Of a DNA stretch of 64,000 bases, positions 11,047 to 23,600 are shown in pieces. The notes beneath the pieces are model-generated. The model worked only from the letters and a program-made list of their open reading frames with translations, did no database searches and had not been told where the DNA came from. Origin of the DNA: Blastobasis lacticolella (taxonomy: Eukaryota > Arthropoda > Insecta > Lepidoptera > Blastobasidae); contig LR990041.1 in NCBI GenBank assembly GCA_905147135.1, positions 16,801,907 through 16,865,906 of the forward strand, read 5' to 3'. Each line of letters opens with the position of its first letter. Positions within the stretch are counted from its first letter, which is position 1. The translations under genes were made by a program, and so were the position numbers.

Positions 11047-11397
11047 ACAATCATGGATAGATAAATACATTGTTACATAATAGATAACTCTAGAGCAAAC
11101 AATAACAAATGAGAAAATATAAATAGAGAAAAAAACAACTGCATATTGAAAAAGTGAACTCATCCGCGTACGACGTTTATTTACATAACATAACATTTTT
11201 ATTATTTCAAAATGAATAATTTTACAGGATGCTGGGGACTCTGAGACTGGTTTTACAGTCTCGGGAATCGATTGGCACCCCGTGACTGTGCGTCCGACTT
11301 TGAGGAACGACTTCGGAGAATTGCACCAGAGCCCATTGGTTGTTTCTGTTGCCTCAATGAATTACTGCCTCTAGTCTATGAGAATCCAACACAAACA

Positions 11398-11620
11398 ACA
11401 TTTAGTAAAATTATGTTCCTGCGGTGAGTAAGGTTTCCAGTGCTCCATAGGGTGGAAAATTGAGGGACTGTGGCTTTGGCAGTGGACGGGCTGCCAGAGA
11501 TGCGTGTTATAGAGGTCGGCTCCGAATTGGCGATACCTCTAATGTGACTAATGTCTACGGACAGCTGTGACAGCTTTCCATCAGGTGACCCGCTTGCTTG
11601 TTTGCCTACCATATGACATA
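11398..11620 (-). mobile_element. Interspersed repeat family A, diverged copy
   Basis: Reverse-orientation copy recognised by ctttggcagtgga, gccagagatgcgtgttatag and the end cctaccatatgac. Several internal indels relative to 9170-9478. It directly abuts the 85-bp tandem array. Confidence 0.6.
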
Positions 11621-11640
11621 AGAAGAAGATGTTCAAAAAG

Positions 11641-11895
11641 GCCCGAAATAACCCGAAAATGTTCATAGACGAGTGATCGTTCACACATTAATGTCTGGAT
11701 ACGAAAGTCGGGTATGGATAAAGAAGCCCGAAATAACCCGAAAATGTTCATAGAGGAGTGATCGTTCCAACATTAATGTCTGGATACGAAAGTCGGGTAT
11801 GGATAAAGAAGCCCGAAATAACCCGAAAATGTTCATAGAGGAGTGATCGTTCCAACATTAATGTCTGGATACGAAAGTCGGGTATGGATAAAGAA
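11641..11895. repeat. Tandem repeat, 85 bp x 3
   Basis: Three head-to-tail units start at 11641, 11726 and 11811, each opening gcccgaaataacccgaaaat and closing ggtatggataaagaa. Units 2 and 3 are nearly identical; unit 1 differs at a few bases. The array stops abruptly at 11896. Not CRISPR: there are no unique spacers. Confidence 0.9.
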
Positions 11896-12566
11896 GCATG
11901 AAATAGTGTTAAGTGAGATTATAGTGTTAAGAACAATGGAAGGAGTATCAATGAAAGATAAATTAGGAAATACGATAATAAGGGAGCGTTGAGTAGATGT
12001 AGCGACTAGAATTGAGAAATGCAAGGTTAGTTGTTATTACACTCGTTTTGGGAATGTAGAAATGAGGCTAACGAAAAATATACATATCTATACAACTGGA
12101 GTGAATGGAATGGTCGGAAGGGATGTCTCTATATAAAGAAAGGTCAGGTCAATAGTTCCTTATACCTAAGTTCATAAATGAAAAGGTTGATGAATGTGAA
12201 AAAAGGGATAGAGATTTTTCAGGATCGTAGAAAGTGCAACAAAGTGGTGTCTACCCACTTCTAAAGGAAAAATGCATAAAGTTATGTACGTCTGCATGGG
12301 AATCGAACCAGCGATCTAACTGTCTTGAACTACACTAAACCACAAAGGAAATAAAATATCATTCATATTACTAGAACTAGATCAATATTCACTTCACTAG
12401 AACTAACCGGAATTCAGTTAGTTAGTCTCTAATACATTTTGAAAGCTAATTGATAAAAAATTTCATTACTCTATTATAAACCTTATATGTTTATAGTTAT
12501 TGTGTAAATCTTATCTGCGTTTATTTATCACATCTCTCTTTTGTAAGCGTTATCTTGTGTTAGTGT

Positions 12567-12578
12567 GGGGGGGGGGGG
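12567..12578. repeat. Poly(G) run of 12
   Basis: An uninterrupted homopolymer in otherwise AT-rich DNA. Slippage during replication or sequencing may make its length unreliable. Confidence 0.8.
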
Positions 12579-12729
12579 CTAAATTTACTATTTTTAAGTT
12601 ATTACAAGTAGATTACAAATTCAGACAAATAAATTGGGTATTCTTCAAAAACTTGTAGGTTACATAATTGAATGGTATTGAATCGAATCAAAATTGACGC
12701 TCTTCATAGCTAGCTAGCCAACCAATTCC

Positions 12730-12952
12730 TTGACCTGAGTGGTTTACTTGGTTAACATAGTCTACTACTCAGAGGTCCCAGGTTGATGAATTTTTGTTAC
12801 GGGTCTGGTTGTTATATGTATAATAAGTATGTATTTAAATATATAAGTAGTTTATCAGTTTTCTGGCACCCATAACACAAGCTTTGCTTACTTTGGGGTT
12901 AGATGGCGCTGTGTGAATTGTCCAAGCATATTAATTATAATTATCGTTTTTC
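12730..12952 (+). mobile_element. SINE-C, tRNA-Gly-derived, B-box damaged
   Basis: Begins ttgacctgagtggttt and continues through the family body (ttacgggtctgg, cacccataacacaagctttg). The B-box part is partly deleted, with ggtcccaggttgatgaa replacing the usual ggtcccgggttcgattcc. One of six copies in the window. Confidence 0.75.
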
Positions 12953-14616
12953 AGTCCCTACCAAAGGACTATTGATTTGATTTGATTTATTTTACGTAAT
13001 TTAAGTTGTCTGCAATGAAGATTCTTGTCAAATAAGAGGGGAATACCGTTTTATCACATAATCGAATCGAACTACGATTATAACACCAATCGAAAACCAA
13101 TCGAATTTGATTGTTCTTTTAGTAGTAGAATACTAAAAACGTGTCAGACTACGATTGCGACGCGTTCCGCCTCTGCCTGGCATTGTCGAGCACGGTTCGG
13201 TCGTGGTTGGCGAGGGATACGTTTATCTACGGCCATAGGGCGGTCAGCGTGTCACCGTGTTTCCTTCCTACTTTCCTACCTCCCTCCTTTTTGACGATTG
13301 AATAGATATTTAATGTCCTAATCAATAAAGAAATTTTGAAATTTGAAATTTGAATTTTGAATTTTGAATTGAACACCAGTTGCGATCCAATTAAAATTCG
13401 ATCGTGGCATTAGTTAATTTGGGGACTCGAGGTCTATCGAGGCTCGTCTTTATAGAAACGGCCAAAACGCGGCTTTCACTCTTGCGCAATTTTTGTATTT
13501 ATGCGCCAATTTAACAATTAACTACAACTGGCTACATGTAATTTCGCGCCATAAATTATAAGCATATCGCAATTATGGCGGCCTGAAAATTTCACTAAGT
13601 ATGTTCAAGAAACGATCCACCTGCGCGTTATTATTCATTAAAGCTGTGCTTTGTTATAGAAATAGCCGGCCATATTTGGTACTTTTAAAATTATTGTAGC
13701 ATTAAATCAATGTATGGAAAACAAAATAGTTTTGTTTTATATATATTTATATTATACAAGACAGGCATTTGACCGCCATCTCACCTGTTGGTAATTGTTG
13801 GGATATTTTTGTTTTATTTTGTTTTTTTGTTATAGTGGGGTCAATTTCCTTTGCTCATTGTTATTTTTTTACTAGGTACTTAAATTGCCGGCTTAGGTGC
13901 CGACTATATTAAATTAAAAAGTTACAAACTCTAAAAGTATTTTATTTTATTAAGTATCTAAAAAAAAAGTATTTTATTCTGTATTTAAATACATTTTAAA
14001 AACTATTTTGCACATCTCTGCACACTAAACCATTTTCGCTCATTTTTGTATCTAAGTGCCTACATTGCATAAGATCTGATATCACAAATGTATTAAAGTA
14101 AACATATATGTGTTTGATTAACATAATTCCATTTCAAAATTACCTAAATCCGTTGAAGAAAGAAAATAAAAACAACATGAAAACGGTTTCACTGACCTTG
14201 CTCCGTCCCTTTCACTTTTAGAAACTTCGCCTGCACCTAATAACTGTACCACAACAAAATTAATTCACTGCCTCAATCTGATTAACTGCTGGTAGGTAGG
14301 AATTCGCATTACGTGTTGGCATGTCCAGTAGAACGACATGTAACGTAGAAGTAATTAGAGAGACTGATGTCGCTTGACTCTCGGGCAATGGATCGGACAC
14401 GGTATTCGCTTGTTGCGACACTTCATTTAGTTTCACCGGCGTCGCAAATTCAGATCCAGTTCGAAACGAAAAGTCTGCGGACGAAAGGACGGTCATAATA
14501 CAACGTAGGGTTAAGCGTTTTTCGAATTTATGGACCATTGGATGCTTTTTAGGTACCAGGACGAGGGCGGATAACGTTGTCGGTCACGCGGTAACATACG
14601 GTAAAATAAAATAAAA
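12953..14616. other. Gene-free stretch with a TTTGAA microsatellite
   Basis: 13331-13370 is a short (TTTGAAA)n-type array. The rest is AT-rich. A 92-codon open frame on the minus strand (14538-14260) matches nothing recognisable and lacks splice or Kozak support. No other structure seen. Confidence 0.5.
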
Positions 14617-14984
14617 ATCTTGGCGTTAATGTCCCGATTGTGCTCTCGCGCACGAGGGCCCGGGGTCCGCCTTGACCATGATCCAGGATTTGGCAGATCA
14701 AGTAATTACAGTGGAGCGATTGCTATCTGACCTCCGTGCTACCAGGGGAACCTGACCAGATTGGATGAAGGTTACATATTCAGTCGCCTGAATGTGCAGG
14801 TTTCATCACGATGTTTTCCCTCACCGTAAGAGCATCGGTTAGTGTTCAAGTAATATTTTCAAGTTCAAGTATGTTCAATGTACATAACTCAGAAAAGAAC
14901 ATTGGTACATGGCCGCAGCGGGATTCAAACCCGGTACCTCTCGCTTACGAGTCGTATACCCTAACCGCTCGGCCACCGACGCTC
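14617..14984 (-). mobile_element. SINE-B, full length, 7-bp target duplication
   Basis: Complete reverse-orientation copy: tRNA-like head at the right end (ggccaccgacgctc) and cttggcgttaatg tail at the left. The heptamer taacata occurs on both sides (14592-14598 and 14985-14991). Confidence 0.85.
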
Positions 14985-15312
14985 TAACATAAGATAACAC
15001 ACAAAATTGAATAGCTGCGCTCATATTTGTATATAATCATGCGCAAACAAAGTTTAGTGGGATTTTAGGTTTACCCTTACCTAATATGACTTATGTAGGT
15101 AAGTAGTCTATTATTTTATAATTCATAATTCATAATCATTTATTTGCTATAAACATGGTCTTACAGAGGTGGAGTTATTTGTAAATATGTACAATCACGT
15201 TTAGCCTGTCAGAATTACAGCATGCAAATTATATCTATATCTATCTATATTATTATATAATTATATATCATCAAACATAGAAGTGTAGAAGAGAGTAGAT
15301 AGAAAAGAAGTA

Positions 15313-15585
15313 GGGCATAGCAGGGAATCCCGTTCGAATCGGAGCTGCCCGACTGGGGAAGTACCTCTACCTTACAGAATACCGCACAAACAATACTATT
15401 TTAAATAATATTGTGTTTCTGCCGGTGAACCGTGGCTTTGGCAGTAGAGGGGCATTTGCTTTTTTCTGCCAGAGTGTTACAGAGATGGGCAACGCATTGG
15501 CGATACCCCTGGTGTTGCTAATGTCTAAAGGCAGCGGTGACTACTTTCCAGCATGTGGCCTGCTTGCCTGTTTGCTTACCGTGTA
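15313..15585 (-). mobile_element. Interspersed repeat family A
   Basis: Reverse copy including the distal ggcatagcagggaatcccgt segment, confirming that family A extends past the AT-rich middle seen at 9400. Good overall match to 9170-9478. Confidence 0.7.
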
Positions 15586-16079
15586 AAGCAATTTATAATA
15601 TTACAAAGCAAATTCATCTCTATGTAATTTTCTATTTAGGTAGCAGGTTCGTTTTCCTCCGTTTTATTTTATTATATTACACATACCTATTTAGACGTAG
15701 CTTAAGGTAACACACAGTAACATATTTTGAAAATCTGCCGAAAACGGTAACACACAGTCAAAAACCTGGAGGCACGTTTCCTATTTATAATACGAATTTG
15801 ACTCTAATATGAATCATAAAATGAAACTCTAATGTGGCCTTTTTAGACCGCCTGATTGGCATACAATTCAAACATCTATATTTTTTTACCCGTGTTGATG
15901 TCACTATAGGGCAAGGTCTTACTCTGGTCGCACTCATCCCACACACGCAATTTATGAAAAACTAACTATGGAATATTTGCACTATGAAATTTGTATGCCT
16001 AAAATCACACTTATCCCATGCAACGTACGCAGCGCTGTCACACGTTCTCAGATGCTGTCATTCGCACCCGCCCACAAAG

Positions 16080-16480
16080 ACATAAATTATACCTATATCA
16101 GTTCTAGTTTTGGCCATCAGGGGGCGTACCACAATCTTTTCAAAACAAGGTTAAAATAACCTTGTTTAGAATAAGGTTATTATAATGTTATTGTATTCTT
16201 ACTTTGATCCGTACCATGACCTCCTAAAACAAGCTTGAATTGTTGCCACTACAATCTTATCTGACCCAATGACGGCGTCGCATTTGTTAAGTTTTGTATT
16301 GCCGTCAAATTTTATTTGAATTAGCACACACTTAGTTCCAATTTCGGTCACCGGTTTGTGGCACTAGCATAGAGAGGTGCATGAACGAATGTTTTGTGGT
16401 TATTTTAGGCTAGATTCATTCACTCAAACAAGCTTACTTTCTAAACCGTACCATGATCTTTACGTTTTTGTTTGACAGTA
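16080..16480. mobile_element. Interspersed repeat family F with an internal 11-bp palindrome
   Basis: Contains cttagttccaatttcggt and a perfect 11-bp hairpin (16143-16153 with 16157-16167). Shorter relatives are at about 19055-19250, 21690-21935 and 24530-24605, sharing ccggttcagataagtttgtg-type sequence. Probably a MITE-like family; edges are approximate. Confidence 0.5.
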
Positions 16481-17508
16481 GGAAGTTTTGTTTGACATTA
16501 TTATTGTTTTTATGTCAAATCCATCAATCTAATAAAAGTCACTTTTTCATGGTGGATATAATGATGTTTTACGATTTTTAAAGATTTACGACATATATAA
16601 TACCGTTATGTTCTCCCAAAAAGCAAGTGAAATGTATTTATTCTCACAAAAGTTTGAAATAACTTAATGCATTGATATTTACGTCTTCAATACTACAACA
16701 ACGGTAATGATTTTTAGACGGCCAACCAATACGAGATATTCGGGATTGTAGAAGCTGTTATCGCTGATATAGCGTGTGAAACACGAGCCCTTCGACGTTG
16801 AGAGTCGATGAGATGTGGGTGACTATACTGAAGAGCTCACACACAACCTATGCGACGTGGTAACTAAAGCCCACACTGGGAGAGTCCTACCAAATCGATT
16901 GATTTATCTGTAGGGCCAAGGACGTGTGCACCTATCTACTAAACCAAGCCAATACCTCATCAGGGTCTAGCTCTTGGCATAATACCATGAACGTAACTTC
17001 AATTTGTTCGTGGCATTGGTTCCCGTAGCAAATTCGGAGATCTTCGTGAGAGAAGATTATGGGCTGAAGGGTTTATCCGATTCCGTGGCCGGTCTAGGAT
17101 TCCCGTTGACAGCGAAACGGGATTAAAAGTGTATACGATAAAGTGATGTGTTTCTAAGGTGTTTAGAATTTTAAATTATAATTTTTATGTTATTACTAGT
17201 TCATAATGTTGTATACATGTATTTTTAAACATGTGCCCCAGTTCCCTGAATTAAATAATTACGTAAAGTAGAAAAATAGTGCTTTTTATTAGCTGAAAAC
17301 CCTAAAAAGGTCCTCTAATACTATCACAATAATTATTTAATATTTTAGAATTCCGTAACCATAAGGTAAAAAGGACTCCTATTACTAAGAGCAGATGCAG
17401 ATTACTATTACATATGCGTTCTGTGCGTGTTGTCCTAAATGCTTAAGCTATTTTTTATATAGGTACTCGATAACGTAGATAACCTACGCCCCCCGTACTA
17501 CATATTAT
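16481..17508. other. Gene-free stretch; nothing recognised
   Basis: AT-rich with scattered stops in all frames. Sequence near 16740-17120 is less AT-rich but shows no coding pattern and no copy elsewhere in the window. Confidence 0.4.
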
Positions 17509-17850
17509 GAAACAAAGTCCCACGCTGTGTCTGTATGTCGGTCTGTCTATCTGTTCGCTATATATTCATAAAGTACTGAACGGATTTTCATACGATTTTC
17601 AGCAATAGACAGTGATTCATGAGGAAGGCTTAGGTGTATAATTTGTTAAGAGCCGTCCGTCTTCGCACGAACTTCGCACTTACTACCCGTACCCGTACCC
17701 AAACCTTTACAAATTATACACCTAAACCTTCCACATGAACATGAATCACTCTGTCTATTGATGATAATCGCATGAAAATACGTTCAATCGTTTTTTAGTA
17801 TATCGCGAACAGACAGACAGATGCGACGTGGGACTTTCTTTTATAATATA
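17509..17850. mobile_element. Large imperfect fold-back element
   Basis: The left arm (about 17509-17660) and right arm (about 17701-17845) are reverse complements with scattered mismatches. They include caaagtcccacgc against gcgacgtgggactttc, and the ggtgtataatttgt/acaaattatacacc ends at the centre. A related single arm is at about 44425-44580. Confidence 0.7.
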
Positions 17851-18224
17851 CTAGTGGGCCTTCATTCGCGTGGCGTCCCCCCTACTCTATCCTACACTAC
17901 ACCTAGCCTACACTTATCTTACATCTACTCCACACCTACCCTACACCCAGTGGCGTGCACAGAGTTTTTAGACAGGGTAGGCAGAATGAAATGCTGCATG
18001 TTAATGTTGAATCATAAAGAGTTGTTCAAAAATTTAAATTCTTAAAAATTTTTTTAACGGGCGCGATATTTGTTTGATATTATTTCTACAATTTCAATAA
18101 AAATCCGCCTAAAATTGATTTTTGAGCACCACCCCCACTCCGTTGTTGCCAGTTGATTAAATATTGTATATTAGTTTATATTAGCCAATGTATATTAGTT
18201 TATAGTTTCGGGATCTATTGCCTC

Positions 18225-18470
18225 TCCATTGAGCCTTTTGCAGGAAAGCCATTTCCACGTAACACTGGAAGAGTATCGCTTTCCATGGTATGGCATCGTC
18301 TCGCACAGACCGGCAAATTAAGTAGGGAAAAAAGGTCATACCCCTGCCACGCACGAGAATAAGAGGCTGGCCCAAGAAGCGATGGCTTGACGTTTTTAGA
18401 AGTGGCATGCATGTTAGTTAACAAACTAATCACCAAAGATACTGAAGACCTACCAAAGTGGAAAAATAGA
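18225..18470 (+). mobile_element. LINE ORF tail fragment (RTE-like)
   Basis: The translation gives MVWHRLAQTGKLSREKRS, then a frameshift, then LVNKLITKDTEDLPKWKNRS. This matches the lepidopteran retroelement tail of type H-NKLTTKDTEDRAKWR. A second fragment of the same tail is at 44070-44185. Confidence 0.65.
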
Positions 18471-18524
18471 AGTTCCTACTTCTTTTGCACCTTTTGCACC
18501 GTTTCTACTTATTTTTTAAGATTT

Positions 18525-18578
18525 GCACCGCCCGGCCCGGGGTCCCCTTTTCTAGGGAGACCCCGGGCCGGGCGGTGC
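18525..18578. repeat. Perfect 20-bp GC-rich hairpin
   Basis: Arms 18525-18544 and 18559-18578 are exact reverse complements with a 14-base spacer; each arm includes the ccgggcc/ggcccgg core. The right arm continues into gcacaaccggga, the 3' part of SINE-B. This suggests an inverted duplication of a SINE-B fragment. Confidence 0.85.
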
Positions 18579-18599
18579 GCAAAAGCACAACCGGGATGA

Positions 18600-19764
18600 A
18601 CGCAATGATAATGAAAATGTTCTTAATAACCTAATATTAAATTAAGTATTTAAATACAATAGTAGTAAGGAACCCTTTAAATGCCTGTTGTACTCGCCCT
18701 TGACCAGTTCCTAAATATATATTGACTGCACTGACATTTTTACACGCCAACATTTCCGTTTGACAAGATTTGCAACCGCCCCGTTCCACCCAAGTTATTC
18801 GTGTTTAAGTGTTTACAACATTATATTTTGAGGATATTACTATGAATAAAATTATATTTTTGTTTAGAAATCTACATTTTAGTATCATTTTCTGCTATGA
18901 AGTAGATTTGTGATAAAATTGTATTTAAAAATAAGTTATAAAATCAATCAAAGATCGCAATATTAATGCGTGATCTGGAGTAAGATACGAAAAAGATAAA
19001 GCTATGTAGAGCTACAAACACAACTGGCCCGGTGATAGCGTCACTGTTGTTATGATTGACATGACATTACAATATGGCGACACTTAGTTCCAGCTTTCGC
19101 TACCGGGTCAGATAAGTTTGTGGCACTGTATGAACATTATAACGCTGTCTCTTTTTCGCATATATTTACAATAGACAATACATTCGCTCATACCCCTCTC
19201 TAAACAATATTATTATAATGTTGTTTTTAAGAGATCATGGTACCAATAAATTCTAATAATACTTTGAGCTTGCTAAAAACATGATAGTTTTCCCATAGAC
19301 CTAGTCATCACCCATAGAGTAAACCGAAGAGCCGGTATATCAGCGTGCCCCAGCAATTAATATACATACAGGAGGAAAATGCATGGCTAACGCATAGACT
19401 CGTCGGCAAATATTCTACACCAACTACGCTATAACCCTTTGATATTCGGTGAAAACCCGACACGTAAATATTTGAGCCATCACTCCAATAATACCTATCA
19501 AGATAAGCATACACCCCACTTTAATGATGATATTGGCAAGCGTGTAGATGTAGACATAAGATGGTGGTAGGCTTCCCTTAACGAAAACTAAAATGTTACT
19601 ATCTGTTAAGCAATTATTAAGTTATTAACTACGTAGACCCCCTGTTGGTCACCAATAATATTTAGATGCCAAAGCAATATGTTCAATTGATTTCGAAATA
19701 TTGGTTCGCGAATTCGACGCAGACTTAACCGGTTATAATTATATATTTATTGTTGTTTTTTTAT
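18600..19764. other. Gene-free stretch with a family F piece
   Basis: About 19055-19250 is a family F fragment. The remainder is AT-rich and shows no supported exon on either strand. Confidence 0.4.
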
Positions 19765-20025
19765 GATACGCAGTGACTAATCCACAGTCAGCCCACCTAA
19801 CAGTAAGCAGTAAATGTCGCCCATAAAATTTATGATTCATGCATTGCACAAAAACGGAGAAGCGCAGGTGCCTCTGCACTGAGAGGAATAAGATGAAATG
19901 CCTGAGGCCTGTAATTGCGATGGCTGGTACCAGGACACGACAATCCAGGCATAATTGTTTGGCGGCAGAAATGGATAAGGCGTTGGTACTCACCCAGGCG
20001 GACTCCACGGGCTCGATAGTGTCCT
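19765..20025 (+). mobile_element. Interspersed repeat family J
   Basis: Marked by cagtcagcccacctaacag, atgattcatgcattgcac and agatgaaatgcctgaggcc. Other copies are at 25090-25250 and 35125-35250. Open frames here on both strands come from the repeat. Confidence 0.6.
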
Positions 20026-20093
20026 AACACCTGATAAAACCTGTTGCTCACCTTGGTATTAGCACTATATTTAATCAATCAAATCTTTGCTTG

Positions 20094-20670
20094 GAGCATC
20101 AGTGGCCTAGTGGTTAAGTATCCAACTCGTAATCGAGAGGTACCGGGTTGAATCCCACTGCCGCCATGTACCCATACCTCTTTTCTGAGTTATGTACATT
20201 TTTTTATGTCATACGGTTGGCAAACAGGCAAGCGGGCCACCTGATGGAAAGTGGCCACCACTGCCTATAGATATTAGCAACACCAAGAGTATCGCTAATG
20301 CGTTGCCCACCTCTATAACACGTTGCTCTGGCAGCAAAAAAGCAAATGCCCCTCCACTGCCAAAGCCACGGTTCCCTAAATCCCCACCCCATGGAGCACT
20401 GAAAACCTTACTCACCGGCAGAAACACAATACTATTTAAAAGAGTATTGTTTAGCTGCGGTATTCTGAAAGGTGAGGTACATAGTTGACTACTAACCTAT
20501 GCTCTTATGGTGAGGAAAAACATCGTAATGAATCCTGCACCTCCAGGCGTCTGAATGTGTAACCATAATCCAATCTGGTCACGGAGGGCAGATGCCTGTC
20601 GCTCTACCGTATTTACTCGATCTACAAAATTCTGGAACATGGTCAAGGCGGACCCCGGGCCAGTACGAAA
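20094..20670 (+). mobile_element. SINE-B split by a nested family A insertion
   Basis: The tRNA-like head and first part occupy 20094-20197. The body resumes at about 20483 and ends at ggcggaccccgggcc. Between them lies an intact family A element. The short sequence gtacat is present on both sides of the insert, consistent with a small target duplication. Confidence 0.8.
20198..20482 (+). mobile_element. Interspersed repeat family A, inserted in SINE-B
   Basis: Close match to 9170-9478 (gcaagcgggccacctgatgg, ctctggcagcaaaaa, actcaccggcagaaacac). Its junctions with the surrounding SINE-B define both ends, making this the best copy for delimiting the family. Confidence 0.75.
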
Positions 20671-23600
20671 TATTTAAGTGTTTACCTATCGGGAAATTTA
20701 CAACCGCATTAATTCGGGGCTTGCTTAGCGCCTAAAGCCTACTTTATAATTGTTGACATTACCTCGTAATAAAGTGAAACGAAACCATTTCACACTTACG
20801 GAACTATAAAAATATTCAAGAATTGTTGTAATTTCAGGCAATAAAACCATTAATACATGAGAAATGTTAATATGCTAAATTTACATCTTTATTTAAATAC
20901 TTCAGGCAACTGAGGCCAGAGGTATACGTGTATGTATACCTAAATATACAAATATACAACATTATACATTTGTTTACAATAGGTACTTACATAAAAATAT
21001 AATTTAAAATCTACACACTTCGGACACACATTATCACTTTCTGACACTCCTTTAATTTCATATCGACATCACCGATAATTCTAGGTCGCCCACGAAAACT
21101 CCGGTAAAGCATCACTTGGCCTTCTTTGGGACAATAATATTCCCTTATGAAGAACTCTATATCTTCAACGCAACGCACAAATTGTATGTACGTTCAAAGC
21201 GTGATTCCATGCGCTGTTCTCCTTGGCTAACTGGACGGTCCTCCACGTTCTTTGTTGAACAGACAAATCTGTTGAATTTAACATGTAAGCTTCTGTGTTT
21301 GCATCTGTTGACGAACTCCTCATCCGACGCATCATCTTTGTTCGCCGATGGGGTCACATTTCTCATACAATGGCTTTTGACGCTATTTCCTGGTTGAGTT
21401 TAAAGCAAAAGCCTATCAGCTCTACAACCGCGAATTCTTTGGCCATCTATGACAAAACATCACAATTGTTGTAGTATTGGAGACGAAGACATTAAATTGA
21501 TTACTTAAGTAAGTATAAATATTTTACAAAATAACGTTTTAATATTACCTTCTCTATAAAAATAAATAATCAAAATTGCAATTCATGAAACATCTGACAC
21601 AATATAAACAATGCTTTCCGTCAAATGGTAGCTAGGTGTCACTGTACTAGTCAAAGTACTAGAAAAGCGTCGCTGCTTTTGGTAACAAAATTACATTTCA
21701 AAATAGTCACACTTAGTTCCAGTTTTGGCCACCGGTTCAGATAAGTTTGTGATGGCTTTTAGTCTCTGGTTTGAATGAATGATTTGGCTGTGACGTCACA
21801 AAACTTCTAACCAAAACAACATTTTTTTAACATTATTTTCTTTGAGGTCATGGTACCAATTTGAAAACAAGGTTAAAGTAATCTTGTTTGTAAGGCTTGT
21901 GGTAGGCCCCCAGGTTAGATAAGTTTGTGGTACTGTAATAAGATATACCATCTGCATTGTTTAAATAGAACCATACACGTACATTGCGTAGGACAAGTGT
22001 AAACGCCTTTCCCACGTTGCATCGCATAGGTACATTTCGTACGTGGGAAAGATATGACTTTACAATTATTAGATAGTCTTTCGCAAAATTCGCTATAGAC
22101 CACACTATGAACTATATATCGCTAGTAGTTTAGCTAAAGCCACTGTTTAAATAGAAGAAGTTTTGTTTAAGTGTTTTCTTGTTTGAACGTAATTACAAAT
22201 AAAAAGTAAGGCATGTGTCGTGTCAACCTGCATGTCCTCCTGTATTAAGTAGGTATTATTCTGAGGGCGTGACGTGCAGGCGGTGTCTGAGGCTTGCCTG
22301 TCATATACAATTTCTTTTCAAGATGCATGAATGTTCATTATGGGCCGTCTCACAATAGAGCAAACAAGGAGGGGTGCAGCATTAAAATTAGAATTTAATA
22401 CACATTGCTGACATGATATTTTTTATATCGAACACGCACATCTAACTTTTACGTTAAAAATGACCAACCTTAAGTGATGCTTCTTCTTATGTTGATTACA
22501 ATCAGAATTAGCATTTACCTATATTGGTGTACCAATAATTAAATTAGAGGGAGGTAATTAAAATTTAAGAAATCATCCCAAGTTCAAATTCCACCTGTAC
22601 TGACACTGTAATAGGATCATACTGATAAAGATAAATAATTAGATGTGCTAGCTAGTTCCTCGAGCAAAGGACAAGTTTTGCTTAGGCAAATAGCTTTCTG
22701 ACCACAATTCCGGAAGGTAGTATGGATGACTCCATATTTTTGTAAAAGTAATAATAATTTATTACATAGTTACAGAAAAAAATTACAATGGAAAAAAATA
22801 ACACTAATACTAAATTATTCATCCAACAGTGTTAATGGTGCCCAGAAAGCTAGCTGCATCGCCTCGTTGGATAGCAATACTTATCCTTTGTCCGAGGAAC
22901 CAGCCAGGAACGAATAAATAATTAGGTTATAAAAAGAAAATATTCATCTCCGTATTAGATCAGTAAAGAAAAGAAATAAAAATAAAACATTACTTAATCT
23001 TTTAATCAACAAATGCCTAAGGATGAACTATAATAGTTAGGTACTTTAAAAATTGATACAATTTTATTTACAAGACTTACTCACTAATAAATAAATTACT
23101 TAGGTAGGCTAGATTTTATAATTAGTGACATAGAATAGAATTAAGAATGAGTATTGGACCCGTCATCTTGACCAGACCTAAACATGTTGGTACCTAAGTA
23201 TATCTTTCACCCAGACAATCTAAAACGTTCTTATGGATCACGAGGGAAAAGGCTAAATATTCATTGATTCAGATAAAAATTTTAAATGAGTCTGAACCAT
23301 ATTCAAAATTACTTAATAACAATTGTAAGTACGTATCTATTAATTGTTAATCAGATCGGAATGACTAAAATAAGGAAATCGCAAAAACAAAATAACAAAT
23401 ACAAAACAATTTAACATCTTACAGTTATTCACATTGCTTATATAGAATTTGAAACGTAATTGTTTAGGTATTTACCTGGTATTTACTTAATTGGTTTTTC
23501 ACACTTCCTGCTTGCACGCACCCACCCGCAGGGAGTTCATATTGTATGATACTCCCAACGGAATAAAATGACTTGAATTTAATACGTTAAATTCGTATAA

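Noticed and set aside
11641..11895. CRISPR-like array
   Set aside because: Units are contiguous 85-bp copies with no unique spacers, in insect DNA.
14260..14538. 92-codon open frame on the minus strand
   Set aside because: No splice sites, no family resemblance and no hydrophobic or motif pattern; chance opening is the simplest explanation, though a host exon cannot be excluded.
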